Positions 35,401-46,400 of a DNA stretch of 64,000 nt are shown one piece after another (the first letter of the stretch is position 1; every line of letters starts with the position of its first letter). The position numbers were made by a program, and so were the translations under genes. This DNA is from Portulaca oleracea (Eukaryota > Streptophyta > Magnoliopsida > Caryophyllales > Portulacaceae). Location of the stretch: the NCBI GenBank assembly GCA_029582165.1, contig CM055889.1, forward strand, positions 15,432,841-15,496,840. The letters run 5' to 3'. Under the pieces are notes generated by a model. It searched no databases, had not been told where the DNA came from, and saw only the letters and a list, made by a program, of their open reading frames with translations.

Positions 35401-36165
35401 CACACCCCTCTGCAGAACTTGGCCGGCTGACTCGGTAGCGTGGAACGACACAAACACAGGAGAGTATAGTGTAAAATCGGGGTACCATGCCCTGAGGAAC
35501 TCTAGACAAAGCATACAAGCGTCACCCAGCTCTTCCTCGAACCACTCCATTTGGAAAATGCTTTGTAAGCTTAAGGTTCCTCCTCGGGTCAAAATGTTCG
35601 GATGGCGGCTGTGTAGAGAGATCCTACCATCGGCGGGAGCTATTGGACTCGACTCAGGACTTACGACCAAGTCTGCAAGGTATGTGGTTGTCCAGCGGAA
35701 ACGAATATCCACAGCATTTTCGCTTGTCCTCCATCGGTGGCCATATGGGAAGAAAGTGGCCTGGACGAAAAAATATGGTCGACTCCATATCCCAGCTCGG
35801 CAGATTACATTTATAAGGCTTTTGTAGAGTTGGATGATCACCATAGCTCTTGGTTCTTGATGACGGCTTGACAATGTTGGAATATGAGAAACAAGATAGT
35901 GCACAAAGGAAAATTTCCACCGGCACATATTATGATCACCCATGCGAGACAGATTTTCGAAGATTTCCAATCTTTACCACTGCCGTGTCTGCCGCCAAGA
36001 GCCCAGTCAAACACATCTGGTCTCCACCTCCTCTAGGTGTCTGGAAACTCAATTTTGATGCCGCTAAATTAGGAGAATGGGGGATAGGATGGGGTTTCAT
36101 GGTCAGGGACCATGAAGGTGCGGTGGTCGCTACTGGGACAAAGCAAACTGTTGGATTCATGAAGG
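32434..36165 (+). pseudogene. LINE ORF2: endonuclease and reverse transcriptase, frameshifted
   Basis: The ATG at 32434 opens 'MNIICLSYRRLGNPRAV' with the endonuclease residues 'FLSETK'. A frameshift near 32550 leads into the 700-codon main frame ending at 34654. It carries the endonuclease motifs 'WLIDGDIN' (normally GDFN) and 'SDHLPL', and RT motifs 'FRPISLANV', 'KLDMRKAFDRVEW', 'GLRQGDPLSP' and 'LLFAEDTILF', where the usual FADD is FAED. Beyond 34654 the frame continues with stops: 'LSRAGREVTIKAVAQAL', 'GGMGFKNLEDFN', the zf-RVT region (35450-35600) and an RNase H start 'KLNFDAAK' (36045), cut off near 36165. The altered catalytic box and breaks mean it cannot move itself. Confidence 0.88.
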
Positions 36166-36569
36166 TGAGATTGTTGTTGTTTTTGTTGTTGTAGTGTCAT
36201 TATAACATTGTGTCCTTTTTAAACAACAATCATCTTTGCCTCTTAACATGATCCTAGTTCCTAGATGGATCATACATATTTGTTGACCCAAACGAAACCT
36301 GTATCATGTCCAATGTAACTACATAAGAAAGGAAGAGTCTAAGTAACACAATCAACACAACCCTTATGGCCTTAATTTTTAGGCTTCATTCTCATCATCA
36401 TCATCATTATTTTAAGATGCTATCTAAGTAAGGAACAACCATTATAATACATATACTCCACAAATCGAATCGTGAATGAACTCTATGATTTGGTCTTATT
36501 AGAAGGCTTTGTTCTCACCATTATCATTAGTTTATAATGATGCATCTTATATGCCTTGTCTTTACACAG
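36166..36569 (+). other. Junction DNA between LINE and NLR exon 2 (probable intron remnant)
   Basis: Begins with TTG-rich simple sequence and has no coding homology. It ends in a T-rich tract and ACACAG acceptor (AG at 36568-36569), which corresponds to the acceptor of the coding intron of the intact NLR. Confidence 0.45.
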
Positions 36570-37052
36570 AAGTGACAGAACTATTGGAGATACTGAAGAA
36601 ACTCCATCGAAAATGTGCAGGATTCCCATTGTATATTGTTGTGCTTGGAGGGTTATTATCAACAAAACAACCAAGGGAGGAAGTGGAAGTTGTGGATAAG
36701 AAAATTCAGTCACGAGAGGACATACTAGAGTTGAGCTATCAAGAACTCCCAACTCGTTTGAAATAGTGCTTCTTGTATTTGGGTTATTTCCTTGCAAACT
36801 CACAAACCCCAGTGAGAAAAATTACTCATTTATGGGTGGCTGAAGGGCTTGTTTGGTCAAATAGGGATGAACAGATCAAAAGCAATCTCTAAGACATTGT
36901 TGAAAGTTATCTTGCTGAGTTGGTGTCGAGATCACTAGTTCAAGTAAGCTCCCGGCGGCTAACAGGGAAGGCAAAAATGGTGCAACTCCATGATATTACC
37001 AGGGAATTATGCTTGTCCAAAGCCTCAAGGATAAATTAGCTTAATATACTTC

Positions 37053-37299
37053 AAGCTAGTGGTGCTTCTTCTTCTTCTTCTTCTTCTTCTTCTTCTTCTT
37101 CTTCTTCTTCTTCTTCTTCTTCTTCTTCTTCTTCTTCTTCTTCTTCGTCCTCCTCCTCCTCCTCCTCCTCCTCAAGCTAGTGGTGCTTCTTCTTCTTCTT
37201 CTTCTTCTTCTTCTTCTTCTTCTTCTTCTTCTTCTTCTTCTTCTTCTTCTTCTTCTTCTTCTTCTTCTTCTTCTCCTCCTCCTCCTCCTCCTCCTCCTC
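37053..37299 (+). repeat. Duplicated (TTC)n/(TCC)n microsatellite coding poly-Ser in the NLR pseudogene
   Basis: Two tandem units of about 121 bp, each CAAGCTAGTGGTG followed by a long CTT run and then a CCT run: runs at 37065-37146 and 37186-37273, TCC tails to 37173 and 37299. In the pseudogene frame they read S-S-S. The intact paralogue has a short GAASSS here, the likely seed. The other-frame poly-Leu and opposite-strand poly-Arg/Lys ORFs are artefacts. Confidence 0.95.
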
Positions 37300-37977
37300 T
37301 TATCCCGATCTTTTAAAGTCAGCAATGCGAAAGGTCAATCGATTGGCGATTTACAACACTGATAGTTTCGACAAACTTCCCTCTTAATACAAGCGTGCTA
37401 AGAATATGGTGTCTCTTATGTTCTTTAACACTCTAGAAAGTGAGGATTTACTTATGCATATTACAAGGAAGGCACTGATAAAAATATTTACTGATTTCCA
37501 GCTGCTACGAGTGCTAGACATTGAGAATATTCAAATGGCAAGGTTACCGGATGAAGTTGGATGGATGATACACTTGAGATGCTTAAGCCTAAAAGGTAGT
37601 TGGGTGTCCAAGCTCCCAAAAATAATCAAGTATCTAAGGTCCTTACAGACTCTTGATTTACGAGTTCTTTGGTGCTCCCGTCTAAAAATACCCAATGTTC
37701 TGTACAAGCTAGAGGGCCTAATCCACCTATATTTATCTCGTAATGGGTTCATTCTTCACCCTAGCATGACCAGGCTCCAACTGCAAGGCTTGAATAATTT
37801 AGAGACACTTGTAAACTTCAGCAACCAATGCCAAGTGGAACATCTCAGAGATGTCGGTCCAAAACTCAGAAAATTCACTTCATGTGATTTGCTACATAAT
37901 GCAGCCCATGTGAGACTCACCCTTGAAAGCTTGCGTTATGTCAAGCGCATGGAACTCAAGTTGGACGGGAAAATTCA

Positions 37978-38776
37978 AGCCCTTTTTTCGGGTTCGGGTA
38001 AATACGGGTCGGTGTATTCCGGTTTCGGGCAGTTTGGGTTGGGTTTACGGGTCATGACCGCCCTTTTTCTCAGTCACTTACAACTAATAAAATTGATTAT
38101 AATTAGTCAAAGACACCTGTGTAATGTACCATTCTATTCCAAGTTCGACCACCACGATATTTCATAGTTGTATAGACATATTACTGTACACCTAAAGGAC
38201 AAAATTTGGCAATCTTCAAGTCTACAAGTATTATGCGGTTTACGTCAACAATCCACGAATAACAGCACTTATGAAATATATAGGGTATTGGGATGCTAAT
38301 ATACTGAACTTTTAGGGTATTGGAAAATAATACACTGAACTTTGACCTTGGACAATAATACACTATTTTACTGAAAGAGAGGAGAGCTGCGAGACTGCAG
38401 GAGTTTGAGGGTTCACTGAAAGAGTGAGTGAGTGACAGTGTTAGGGTTTTGTTTTGGTCATTTGTTATTTGATTATTTTATTTGTATGTCTCTCTCTACG
38501 CATAACTTTCCAAAGCCACCCAATATTCTACTTTTGAGCCTTAATTTTCATGAAATGGGCTCATTTTTTTGCACAAGGCCAAAGTAGACAAAAAACTTAA
38601 AATTAAAGTGTCTGACCCAACGGGTCAACCCAAACCTGACCCGACCTGACCCGTTTTTTACCGGGTTCTTTGGATTGGGTCATTTTCGGGTCCCGGGTCG
38701 GAATTTCGTGTTCAAAACCCATTTTTTGCGGGTCGGTATGGGCCGGGTTTCCGGGTCGGGTCGAGAATTGCCAGGT
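37978..38776. mobile_element. Non-autonomous transposon inserted in the NLR pseudogene
   Basis: About 800 bp separating two halves of the LRR. Both ends are rich in GGGTCGGGT/ACCCGACCC words: left from CCCTTTTTTCGGGTTCGGGT, right to GGGTCGGGTCGAGAATTGCC. Such ends recall common plant hAT-like non-autonomous elements. Inside, 38277-38365 is a piece of the foldback MITE family seen at 16219-16772. Target duplications were not resolved. Confidence 0.55.
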
Positions 38777-39292
38777 CTAGGAGAGATAGATGTGCCAATG
38801 GCATCAATTTTTCCAAATTCTCTAATCACATTAGCATTTAGGGCTCCAAGTTTCAAGAGGATCCAATGCCTATCCTTGAGAAAGAAGGAGTTGAGCTTAG
38901 AGCATGATTGTTATGAGGGCAAGAAAATGCACTGTTCTAGCCAAGGGTTCCCACAACTTATGTTTCTTACTCTCCACGGGCTTAAAGGCTTGCAAGAGTT
39001 GGAAATTGAAGAGGGGGCAATGCCAAAATTGCAGAGGTTGGACATCAATCGATGCTCCAAACTAAACAACATTCCAAACGGTTTGAGGTTTGTTAAGAGC
39101 CTGCAAGAATTGACACTTTCATATATGCCAATGTCATTCTTCCAAGGTTGGGTTCCTAGTCCTGAAAACAAGATCGAACAATGGCTTGATTTTCACAAGG
39201 TGACAGATGTCCCTCACATCAAAATTTCTTATGTCTTGGTTTCAACATTAGTTGATAAAATATGTACATACAACATCCTGATCACGAACTAG

Positions 39293-40363
39293 CCCTTGTG
39301 GGAAGGTTGTGGTTGTATCTTACACAAATTTTGTGGGAGGAAACACTTGTAAATATATTGAAACATAGTATATATTGAATAAAGTTGAAGTGAAGCATTC
39401 AAATACAAGCCATTTACATTTTATTTGTATTTTTGATTGTATGATATAAAATTAATCAATTATTAACATGATACACATTTCAAAACAAAGGATGGTTTCA
39501 AAAGAAATTACGAGTTTTGTGTGAGATAAGTTTACAATATTTGTTACAAAAACTATTCCACACACTCAGGTCTCAACAACGACCACCACCTTAAATTAGA
39601 ATGATAGGTGCCTTGAAAATGATTAATATAATAACTAATATAATAACTATCTTGAATTGCCTATAAGTTATTTATAAATGATTGTAAATAATAATTTCTT
39701 TGATGATTAGATATATTTACCAACAATAAGGTGATAACATTGGACAATGTGTTAGTAGCTTGGCATGAATGTGACTAATTTATTTTAGATAAGCTAATTA
39801 AATCAAATATAATAGAAAATACACATTTCACACATAATTCCATATATGAAAAAAATATAAATATAAAATTATTTTACATAATTTATGAATAGTAATAATG
39901 TTCAAATATTAAAAGATACATTTATAATGATTCAAAATACGATAAATTATAACTTTTAACGACTTTAATGAAATTCAAAGTAATTCATACAGTAATTATT
40001 TTGATTTAAGCCACATGTTATTTCAAAATAATTAGCCTCGTCTCATATAAGCGAAAATTGAAAAAGAAAAAGAGGAAAAAGAAAGAGAAAAAGAGTTGGC
40101 GCCATCACTCCAAATCTCAGCGCTATTGTTGAGAAACCAAAAAGATAAAACTAAAAATAAATAACATTAAAGAAGATGAGTTAACGGCCTCCTCCGTCCG
40201 TTGTGGATAGGAATATAGGATAGTGGTATAAACCATCGTCTTAAAACCGTTAAAACGTCTGCTACCGTCAACTTACTCCTCCCCTCTCTCTCCACCCAAA
40301 GCCACAACTTCTCTATTTCATCATCTTCTTCGTTATCATCTGCTCCTGCTATTTCTCTCTCGC
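39293..40363. other. Intergenic DNA and probable promoter/5' UTR of the MRL1-like gene
   Basis: AT-rich to about 40070, then a purine-rich stretch (AAAGAGGAAAAAG), a GTTGGCGCC palindrome at about 40094-40102 and pyrimidine-rich DNA (40270-40360) typical of a plant leader. No TATA box stands out. Confidence 0.4.
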
Positions 40364-40489
40364 ATGGTCATTTATGGATGCAATCTACTCTCCCTCAACC
40401 CAAACCTTTGCCCTAATCCCTCGTTTTTCATCGTCGACTTCATCATCATCATCATCATCATCATCAGTTGTTCGGCTTTCTCTGTCTAG
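40364..40489 (+). promoter_or_regulatory. Overlapping upstream ORF of the MRL1-like gene (41 codons)
   Basis: An ATG ten bases before the predicted start opens a different frame that runs over the first 116 bases of the main coding region and stops at TAG 40487-40489. In this frame the Ser repeat reads as poly-Ile. Both ATGs have +4 G and a pyrimidine at -3, so scanning could use either. If the leader includes it, it should lower translation of the main frame. Confidence 0.5.
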
Positions 40490-43400
40490 AATTCAATCGG
40501 TTCGGGATGAATTCCTCGGATGCAACAGAAAATTGAGGCATCGAGCTCGTCGGAAATGCAGATGGATGCCTCCGGCAAACGTGTCGCTGAATTCCAGTAG
40601 TCTCCAGTTGGTTGCTTCTCTGAATTCTTTGTCAATTGTCGCCGTTGTCGTCGCCATGACTATGTCTGCTGCCACTGCTGCTGCTGCCTACTCCAAATTT
40701 CATTATTCCAAGAGAAAGAAGGATTCTGATGAGGTTAGTTGTTGATTTCTCTGCCTTTTTTTTTGTTTTAATTTGTTCTTTTCTGAACTACTTTATCCGC
40801 TGTGCTGACTTTTATTAGTTGAATTGAATGTATTTTATTTCCCTGAGCCGAATTATGATCGAACTGAACTTGTTTCAGTTGCATTATGAACTTTGCTAAT
40901 TGGACTTATTTTTCCGAAACTTTTTTCCCGCCTGAATTATGAACTAGTTTGTCCTGAGCTGGACATGGACTGTACATAGCTATATGGGTTGGTCGCTGTA
41001 CGAGGTCAAAATTGTCCTCATTGACCTCAGAAACAGTGAAGGATGAAAATTTCTGGTAGGATTGTGGGCTTGGAAGGGCACGAAGTTACTAAAATCTTTG
41101 TTTTTAATTGGCAATGTGGGACAAACTCCGTTACATGGTTGCATATATGTCTTCACTGGTCACCAAGGAATTGAGCAAAAGAGGAATTTCAATTACTGTA
41201 TTTGTTATTTTTTTTTCATGTAGATTTTTTTGGAAAGGGTTAACAATGACATTTTAGCAAATCTGAAGGGTTTGCCAACATAATAGTTTATACTGATGAG
41301 AAGAGGATGGGTGTGGGGAGAGGTGCTTTACAAATGGATGATTAAAAAGATGTATACTTTGCAGAACAGCCTCTGCCACTGGAAACCTCTTTTGTTGATC
41401 ATTCATAAATTGTGGAAACATTGACCCGTAGAGGACAATGGCAACATTGGGAAGAAAAGATACACAATTGTTTCTTTGTGCATATGAAATGACCCAGAAT
41501 CTTGTAAAGTACTCCCTTCATTCTATATTAATTGTCATTTAGTTGACTATCACGGTCTCCAATGTTGCTCTTTAATTGATAATTTCTTATATAATATTTT
41601 ATTAACAATTGCAATATTGTATTTTGATGATAGTATTCTTCTTTACGAGTCTAATGGTAGTAATTTTATATAACAAGTCATTGCATATATTGAGAAGTTT
41701 ATGGTCAAAAATTTTGAAGTTTGACTGCACAATTTTAGATAACCTCAATTAATATGGAACGGAGGGAATATTACTCTTAGCCACTTCACGATTTGGGATC
41801 ATGGGACTTTGTCGATAATCTTCATTTCATTATACCCATCTTCTGTAGCATGCTGGTTGTGTTCTGTTTCTCTTGCCATTTTTGAGGCAGTTTGGCAGGA
41901 AGAAATAGGAGAGCTTTGGAGAAAGTGGAGTTGCCTCGGCAGTTTTTCAAGGATAATTCTTGAAACTGCTTTGCTTTTGGGATGAAGGGAGCTTTTTTCA
42001 ATATTCGATCTTCTCTTCATCTTGTAGATTTTGTGGATAGCCTTGTATAGGGAAACTTAGTTCTTTTGTAGGATGCTAGTTTTGCATACACCACCCTGAT
42101 TTTGATTTCAATATAGTGTTTCTTTTTTTCCTTATATAAAACAAAGTATTGTTAGGCTCAGTATAGAAAAGCCTCCTTGCATTATCCCAAAATACGCAAA
42201 TAAAAATAAAAACAGAAAAAAAGATAAAAAGCCTTTTTGCAAGTTTCCTGTTAGTGGATAGGTCATGCAATAGCTTGGCCATTTGGTACTTGTCAAAACT
42301 TACATAACGTTGCTGATTAGACGACATGTAGTACTTAGCTACTCCGTCCCATATAATCTACCTGCATTGGAAGAATCCACTGTTGGAATGTTGTCATTCT
42401 TGCTTCCCATATCTGAGTCATACCCAGCCTGATTACAGGTCTCAGATTTTAATTTAGTTGCAAAATATAGCTAGAAAGCTATTTAACTTTCAAGTTGTTT
42501 CTTGTGAGTTCTGAAGCTTATGCTGGTTGCTAATGTTTCTTCACTTTTAGCATCTGGTCTCTGAGCTTTATCTATGCTAGATCAGCCCTTGATAATTCCT
42601 GTTATCATTTTGTAGGTATCCTTTCCGCCGGCTTCTGTACATGATCAAGAAGGTAGAGTTACTAGTAAACAGGACTTTTATGCTAAACTAGATGGAGAAC
42701 ATCTTCACATAGAAACTCCAGAGACCAATCTTTCGCTACTGGAAGGGACTGATAGCATCCCAGAGGATAAGGATAGTGGGATCAAACTTTTATATGAGGA
42801 GCATTCCTCTTTGCCTGAAGTTGCACCAAATTCTGATCAACTAGATTTGCCTGATTCTAACCTCAGTGATCTAGGTGCCTTTGCTTCTGCACTTTCAGAA
42901 AAAAGTGAAAAAGTGGGCATTGCGCTGCCCGAGGACTCTTCCGAATTAATTTCTGTGCAATCACTTGAAATTTGTACAGAAATCTCAGAGACTGCAGAGA
43001 CTGGGAGGGATACTGATTTGAATTTCATACCACCTCCCTCTATGGTTGAGATAAATGGCACATTATCTGGTGTTGTGGACACAGCCCCAGCTAAGGGCGG
43101 TGATGAAGAATCAAACCATGAAGTCTCAGAGGTTGCAGATATTGGCAGGGATACTGATTTGAATTTGATGACTCCTATGGTTGAGATAAATGGCACCACA
43201 TCTGATGCTGTGGACACTGCCCCAGTTAAGGACAGTACTCATACAGAATCAAACCATCAGCATGATGAGAATCAAATTCAGGCTTCTATCTCTATCGATA
43301 AAACAAAATCCATTAGGGAAGAGCTCCACTTGTTCTATGAGGCTACATCTCGGTCAGACAATCCAGAAGATTTGTCCGTAACATCTGCATCCACTGCTGA

Positions 43401-46400
43401 AACTTCCCTAGGCATTCCATTGACTACAAGAAGTTCTCCTTCTAAGATTGTGCCAAGAGATCATTCCCTATCTGCAGGTTGTGCTGACTGAATTTGTGAA
43501 GCTTGATATGTTTTCATCTTCAGCCTTGCATTATAACTTTGCCGTTGCCTTTGTGTGGGAGTTCCACAATTGTAGATATGCAGTTTGACTTGCTTTAGTT
43601 TCTGTTTAAACAGAAAATGGAGACATTTCTGTTGCATCCAATACAGGAAGCTCTCTCCATGTAAGGAAAAACACACTGAAAGGAAAAAAAGGACCAAAGA
43701 GTGGTTCAAGGGGCCTTGCTCTCGGAAACAACCACCAGACGGTTTCTGATGTCCCAGATACATACAAAACAAAACACAGTGCAACTGATGGAATGGTCTC
43801 TTACAACAGCTTGTTAAGAAGGGGAAGGTAGAATATTGACGGAATTTTTCTGAAGTTGTTTTTCCGATTCTTTTTTTGCTTGAGGTTATAATTTAGCCTT
43901 TGGTATAGACTTTTGAAATTGATTTTAGTTCGGCATGGAAATTAGAATTTCAGGAGTTTTTACAGACGAAGATTTAAAAAAAAAGAGAGAATGGCAGATC
44001 TTCCTGTATCTATTTTCTTTATATAACAGAAAAGCCTTTGTTTCCCTGTCTTTTTAGTTTTGTTAGCTTGCTGCAGTACTTTGAGTTGGGTATTTTTGTG
44101 GTTCTGCCTTGAATTCCTTTGTTACACCATTTCTCCCTCTTATATGATGCCTTTGGCTCTTTTGCATGCATAGCTAACTTCCGGCTTCTTTTTGTACCAT
44201 TATTCCTGTTTTTGCTCATTTTTCAAAATTGCCCTTTCGAAAATTGCAAATGCTTTGGATGGTTCAGGCCAAAAAATCTTTTCGTCCAGCAAAGGATGAG
44301 GCTGTATCTACATCTCAACAAACTGACTTCGATGATGGCTATGTTATTGTTTTTAGCAATAAAATTTGTTGTGTTTGCTTTATTAGTTAAGCATATGCTT
44401 TTCTCAGCTTCCTTTGCATTTTTCCTATCTAATGTGTCCTGGTTATTAGGTTAAGCGAGTGTGTAGAATTGCTTGAAGACATGAATAAGAAAGACATGCT
44501 AGATATGAGTAAGGTAAGAGCAATTATTTTAGAGTACAACTTCTATGTTACTATTTAGCTTGACTTGTCTTACTGATGAGCTTACTTTTTGTTTTGACAG
44601 ATTTACCATGCTAGATTCTTTAATCTCTGCCGAAGCCAAAAGGCTGTGAAGGAAGCCTTCCGTTTTGCCAAGCTGATTCCAAATCCTACCCTTAGTACCT
44701 TCAACATGCTAATGTCTGTATGTTCTTCAGCTCAAGATTCAGAGGGTAAACACTTGAGCTCCATATTCAGATAGTGCTATCTACTATTGTTGTCCCCAAT
44801 CCCCAACACAAAAGACCCTCTCAATTGGTTCTTATTAGGCTTTCTCGCCGATGGATTCTTTTGAATGTTTCTCTTTTCTTCTTAAATATTTGAACTGTAA
44901 CTTTACCTCTTTGTGTGTTTAGGAGCTTTCGAAGCTTGGCAACTAGCTCAAGCAGCTGGGTTTAAAGCAGACTGTAAACTTTACACTACTTTGATATCTA
45001 CCTGTGCTAAAAGCGGAAAAGTTGATACCATGTTTGAAGTGCGTTCCCTGCTTTCTGGCTTTATACCTGTTTTTTGGTGTCTTTAAGGCATTGTTTATCA
45101 TCTATTTGCATATTTGTCTTGGTTATGATTGGCTAAATACTTTGTGGGCTTTGCTGTAACATCTGAAATTATGAGATACCCCTGCCCAATCTCATATTTG
45201 CGAGCCTTGGGTCTTAGGATTTGATTTCAATTGGTATTTGTAAACTATCAAAATGCCTTCTGAAGCAAGAACATGTTCAAGGTTGCTATATTTGGGCCTT
45301 GTAAGCGGCTAGGACCCCGTTTTAGCAAGATCTCGTGGGGTTCATTTTGTTGTTTTAAGAGAAAATTCTATCGTCTGTATCCTTTTTCAAAATATTTTTG
45401 GCCATTACCGAGACATAATTGCTTGCTCAAACATTGTTTCCCTCGTTTATGCTGCTCTATAAGTTTTTTCCCTTTTCTAATTTTAATGCGTAAAATAGTA
45501 ATAAGTTGAAATTTTGTCATTAGGTTTTTCATAACATGATGAACCGTGGGGTAGAACCAAATGTCCATACATATGGAGCTCTTATTGATGGTTGTGCAAG
45601 AGCTGGTCAGGTTGCTAAAGCTTTTGGTGCATATGGGATCTTAAGGTCTAAGGTATGTTGCCACTGACCATGTATGTAACAGTTGCCACACCTGAATTGG
45701 TGGATTTCCATTGCCCATCATGATTCTTTCTACAGTGCATTTATAGTTTGAATGTGCCGTTTATTGATAGCACGCCTATCATGCAGTAGAATGTGAAGCC
45801 AGATCGAGTTGTATTCAATGCACTCATCACTGCATGTGGCCAGTCTGGAGCTGTTGAACGTGCTTTTGATGTGTTAGCAGAAATGAGAGCTGAAACACAA
45901 CCTATAGACCCTGACCATGTTACAGTTGGTGCTCTAATAAGAGCTTGTGTCAGTGCTGGCCAGGTGAGCAGTTTCTTGTACTGTTTTACATATGACTGGA
46001 ACAGTAATGTTGCCTCTGATTATTGCTTATCCATTTCCATGCGAGTCAATATTCTTTGCTTATTACAGGTTGACCGGGTGGCAGGTGTATATGAAATGGT
46101 ACATAAGTATAATATCAAAGGCACTCCGGAGCTTTACACAATTGCTGTTAATAGTTGCAGTCAGAATGGTGATTGGGAGTTCGCATGCAAAATTTATGGT
46201 GACATGAAAAAGAATGGCGTGGCCCCTGACGAGGTATGTTCAGTATCCAAACTTCGATATTGCAGGTTGTATCTTTCTGTTGTCTTCTTTTTTCTGGTCA
46301 CTGGTTAGTGGTTACTACATACTCTACTCATCCTCAAATTCATTGAAGTTTCAGTCTTACAATAGTTGGGTAATCATGGGAAGATTTTCAGCATCACTCT

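Larger units (their letters stand above)
31150..36165 (+). mobile_element. L1-clade LINE, 5' end present, 3' end missing
   Basis: A 5' UTR-like stretch (with an AAACTCTAGGGAAACCCTAGAG region near 31185) precedes ORF1 (31354) and ORF2 (32434), which overlap as ATGA. ORF2 carries endonuclease, reverse transcriptase, a zinc-finger region and the start of RNase H, and breaks off at about 36165 in TTG-rich DNA without a poly(A) tail. Loss of the 3' end is unusual, since LINEs are normally truncated at the 5' end, and points to a later deletion. Several frameshifts and a changed RT motif make it inactive. Confidence 0.88.
36570..39292 (+). pseudogene. NLR pseudogene (paralogue of 19348-22728), lacks exon 1, four stops, transposon insertion
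   Basis: Homology to the intact NLR starts exactly at the exon 2 acceptor and in the same phase (two bases, then VTELLE). Seen are a GFPL motif (GLPL equivalent), 'CFLYLGYF', 'KITHLWVAEGL', 'QLHDITRELCLSKAS', the leucine-rich repeats (37406-37977) and the C-terminal repeats (38800-39240). Coiled coil, P-loop, kinase-2 and RNBS-B are absent. In-frame stops: TAG 36764, TAA 36890, TAG 37037, TAA 37385. All four stops and the trinucleotide repeat share one frame. A transposon at about 37978-38776 splits the LRR and about 20 codons are missing there. Homology ends with 'VPHIKISYVL'; the last codons to the stop at 39290-39292 differ from the paralogue. Confidence 0.93.

Noticed and set aside
37056..37362. 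Long poly-Leu and poly-Arg/Lys ORFs on both strands
   Set aside because: They are other-frame readings of the TTC/TCC microsatellite; only the Ser frame agrees with the NLR homology.
43461..43784. Minus-strand ORF across exon 3 of the MRL1-like gene
   Set aside because: Antisense shadow; the plus-strand exons are in phase with the MRL1 frame.
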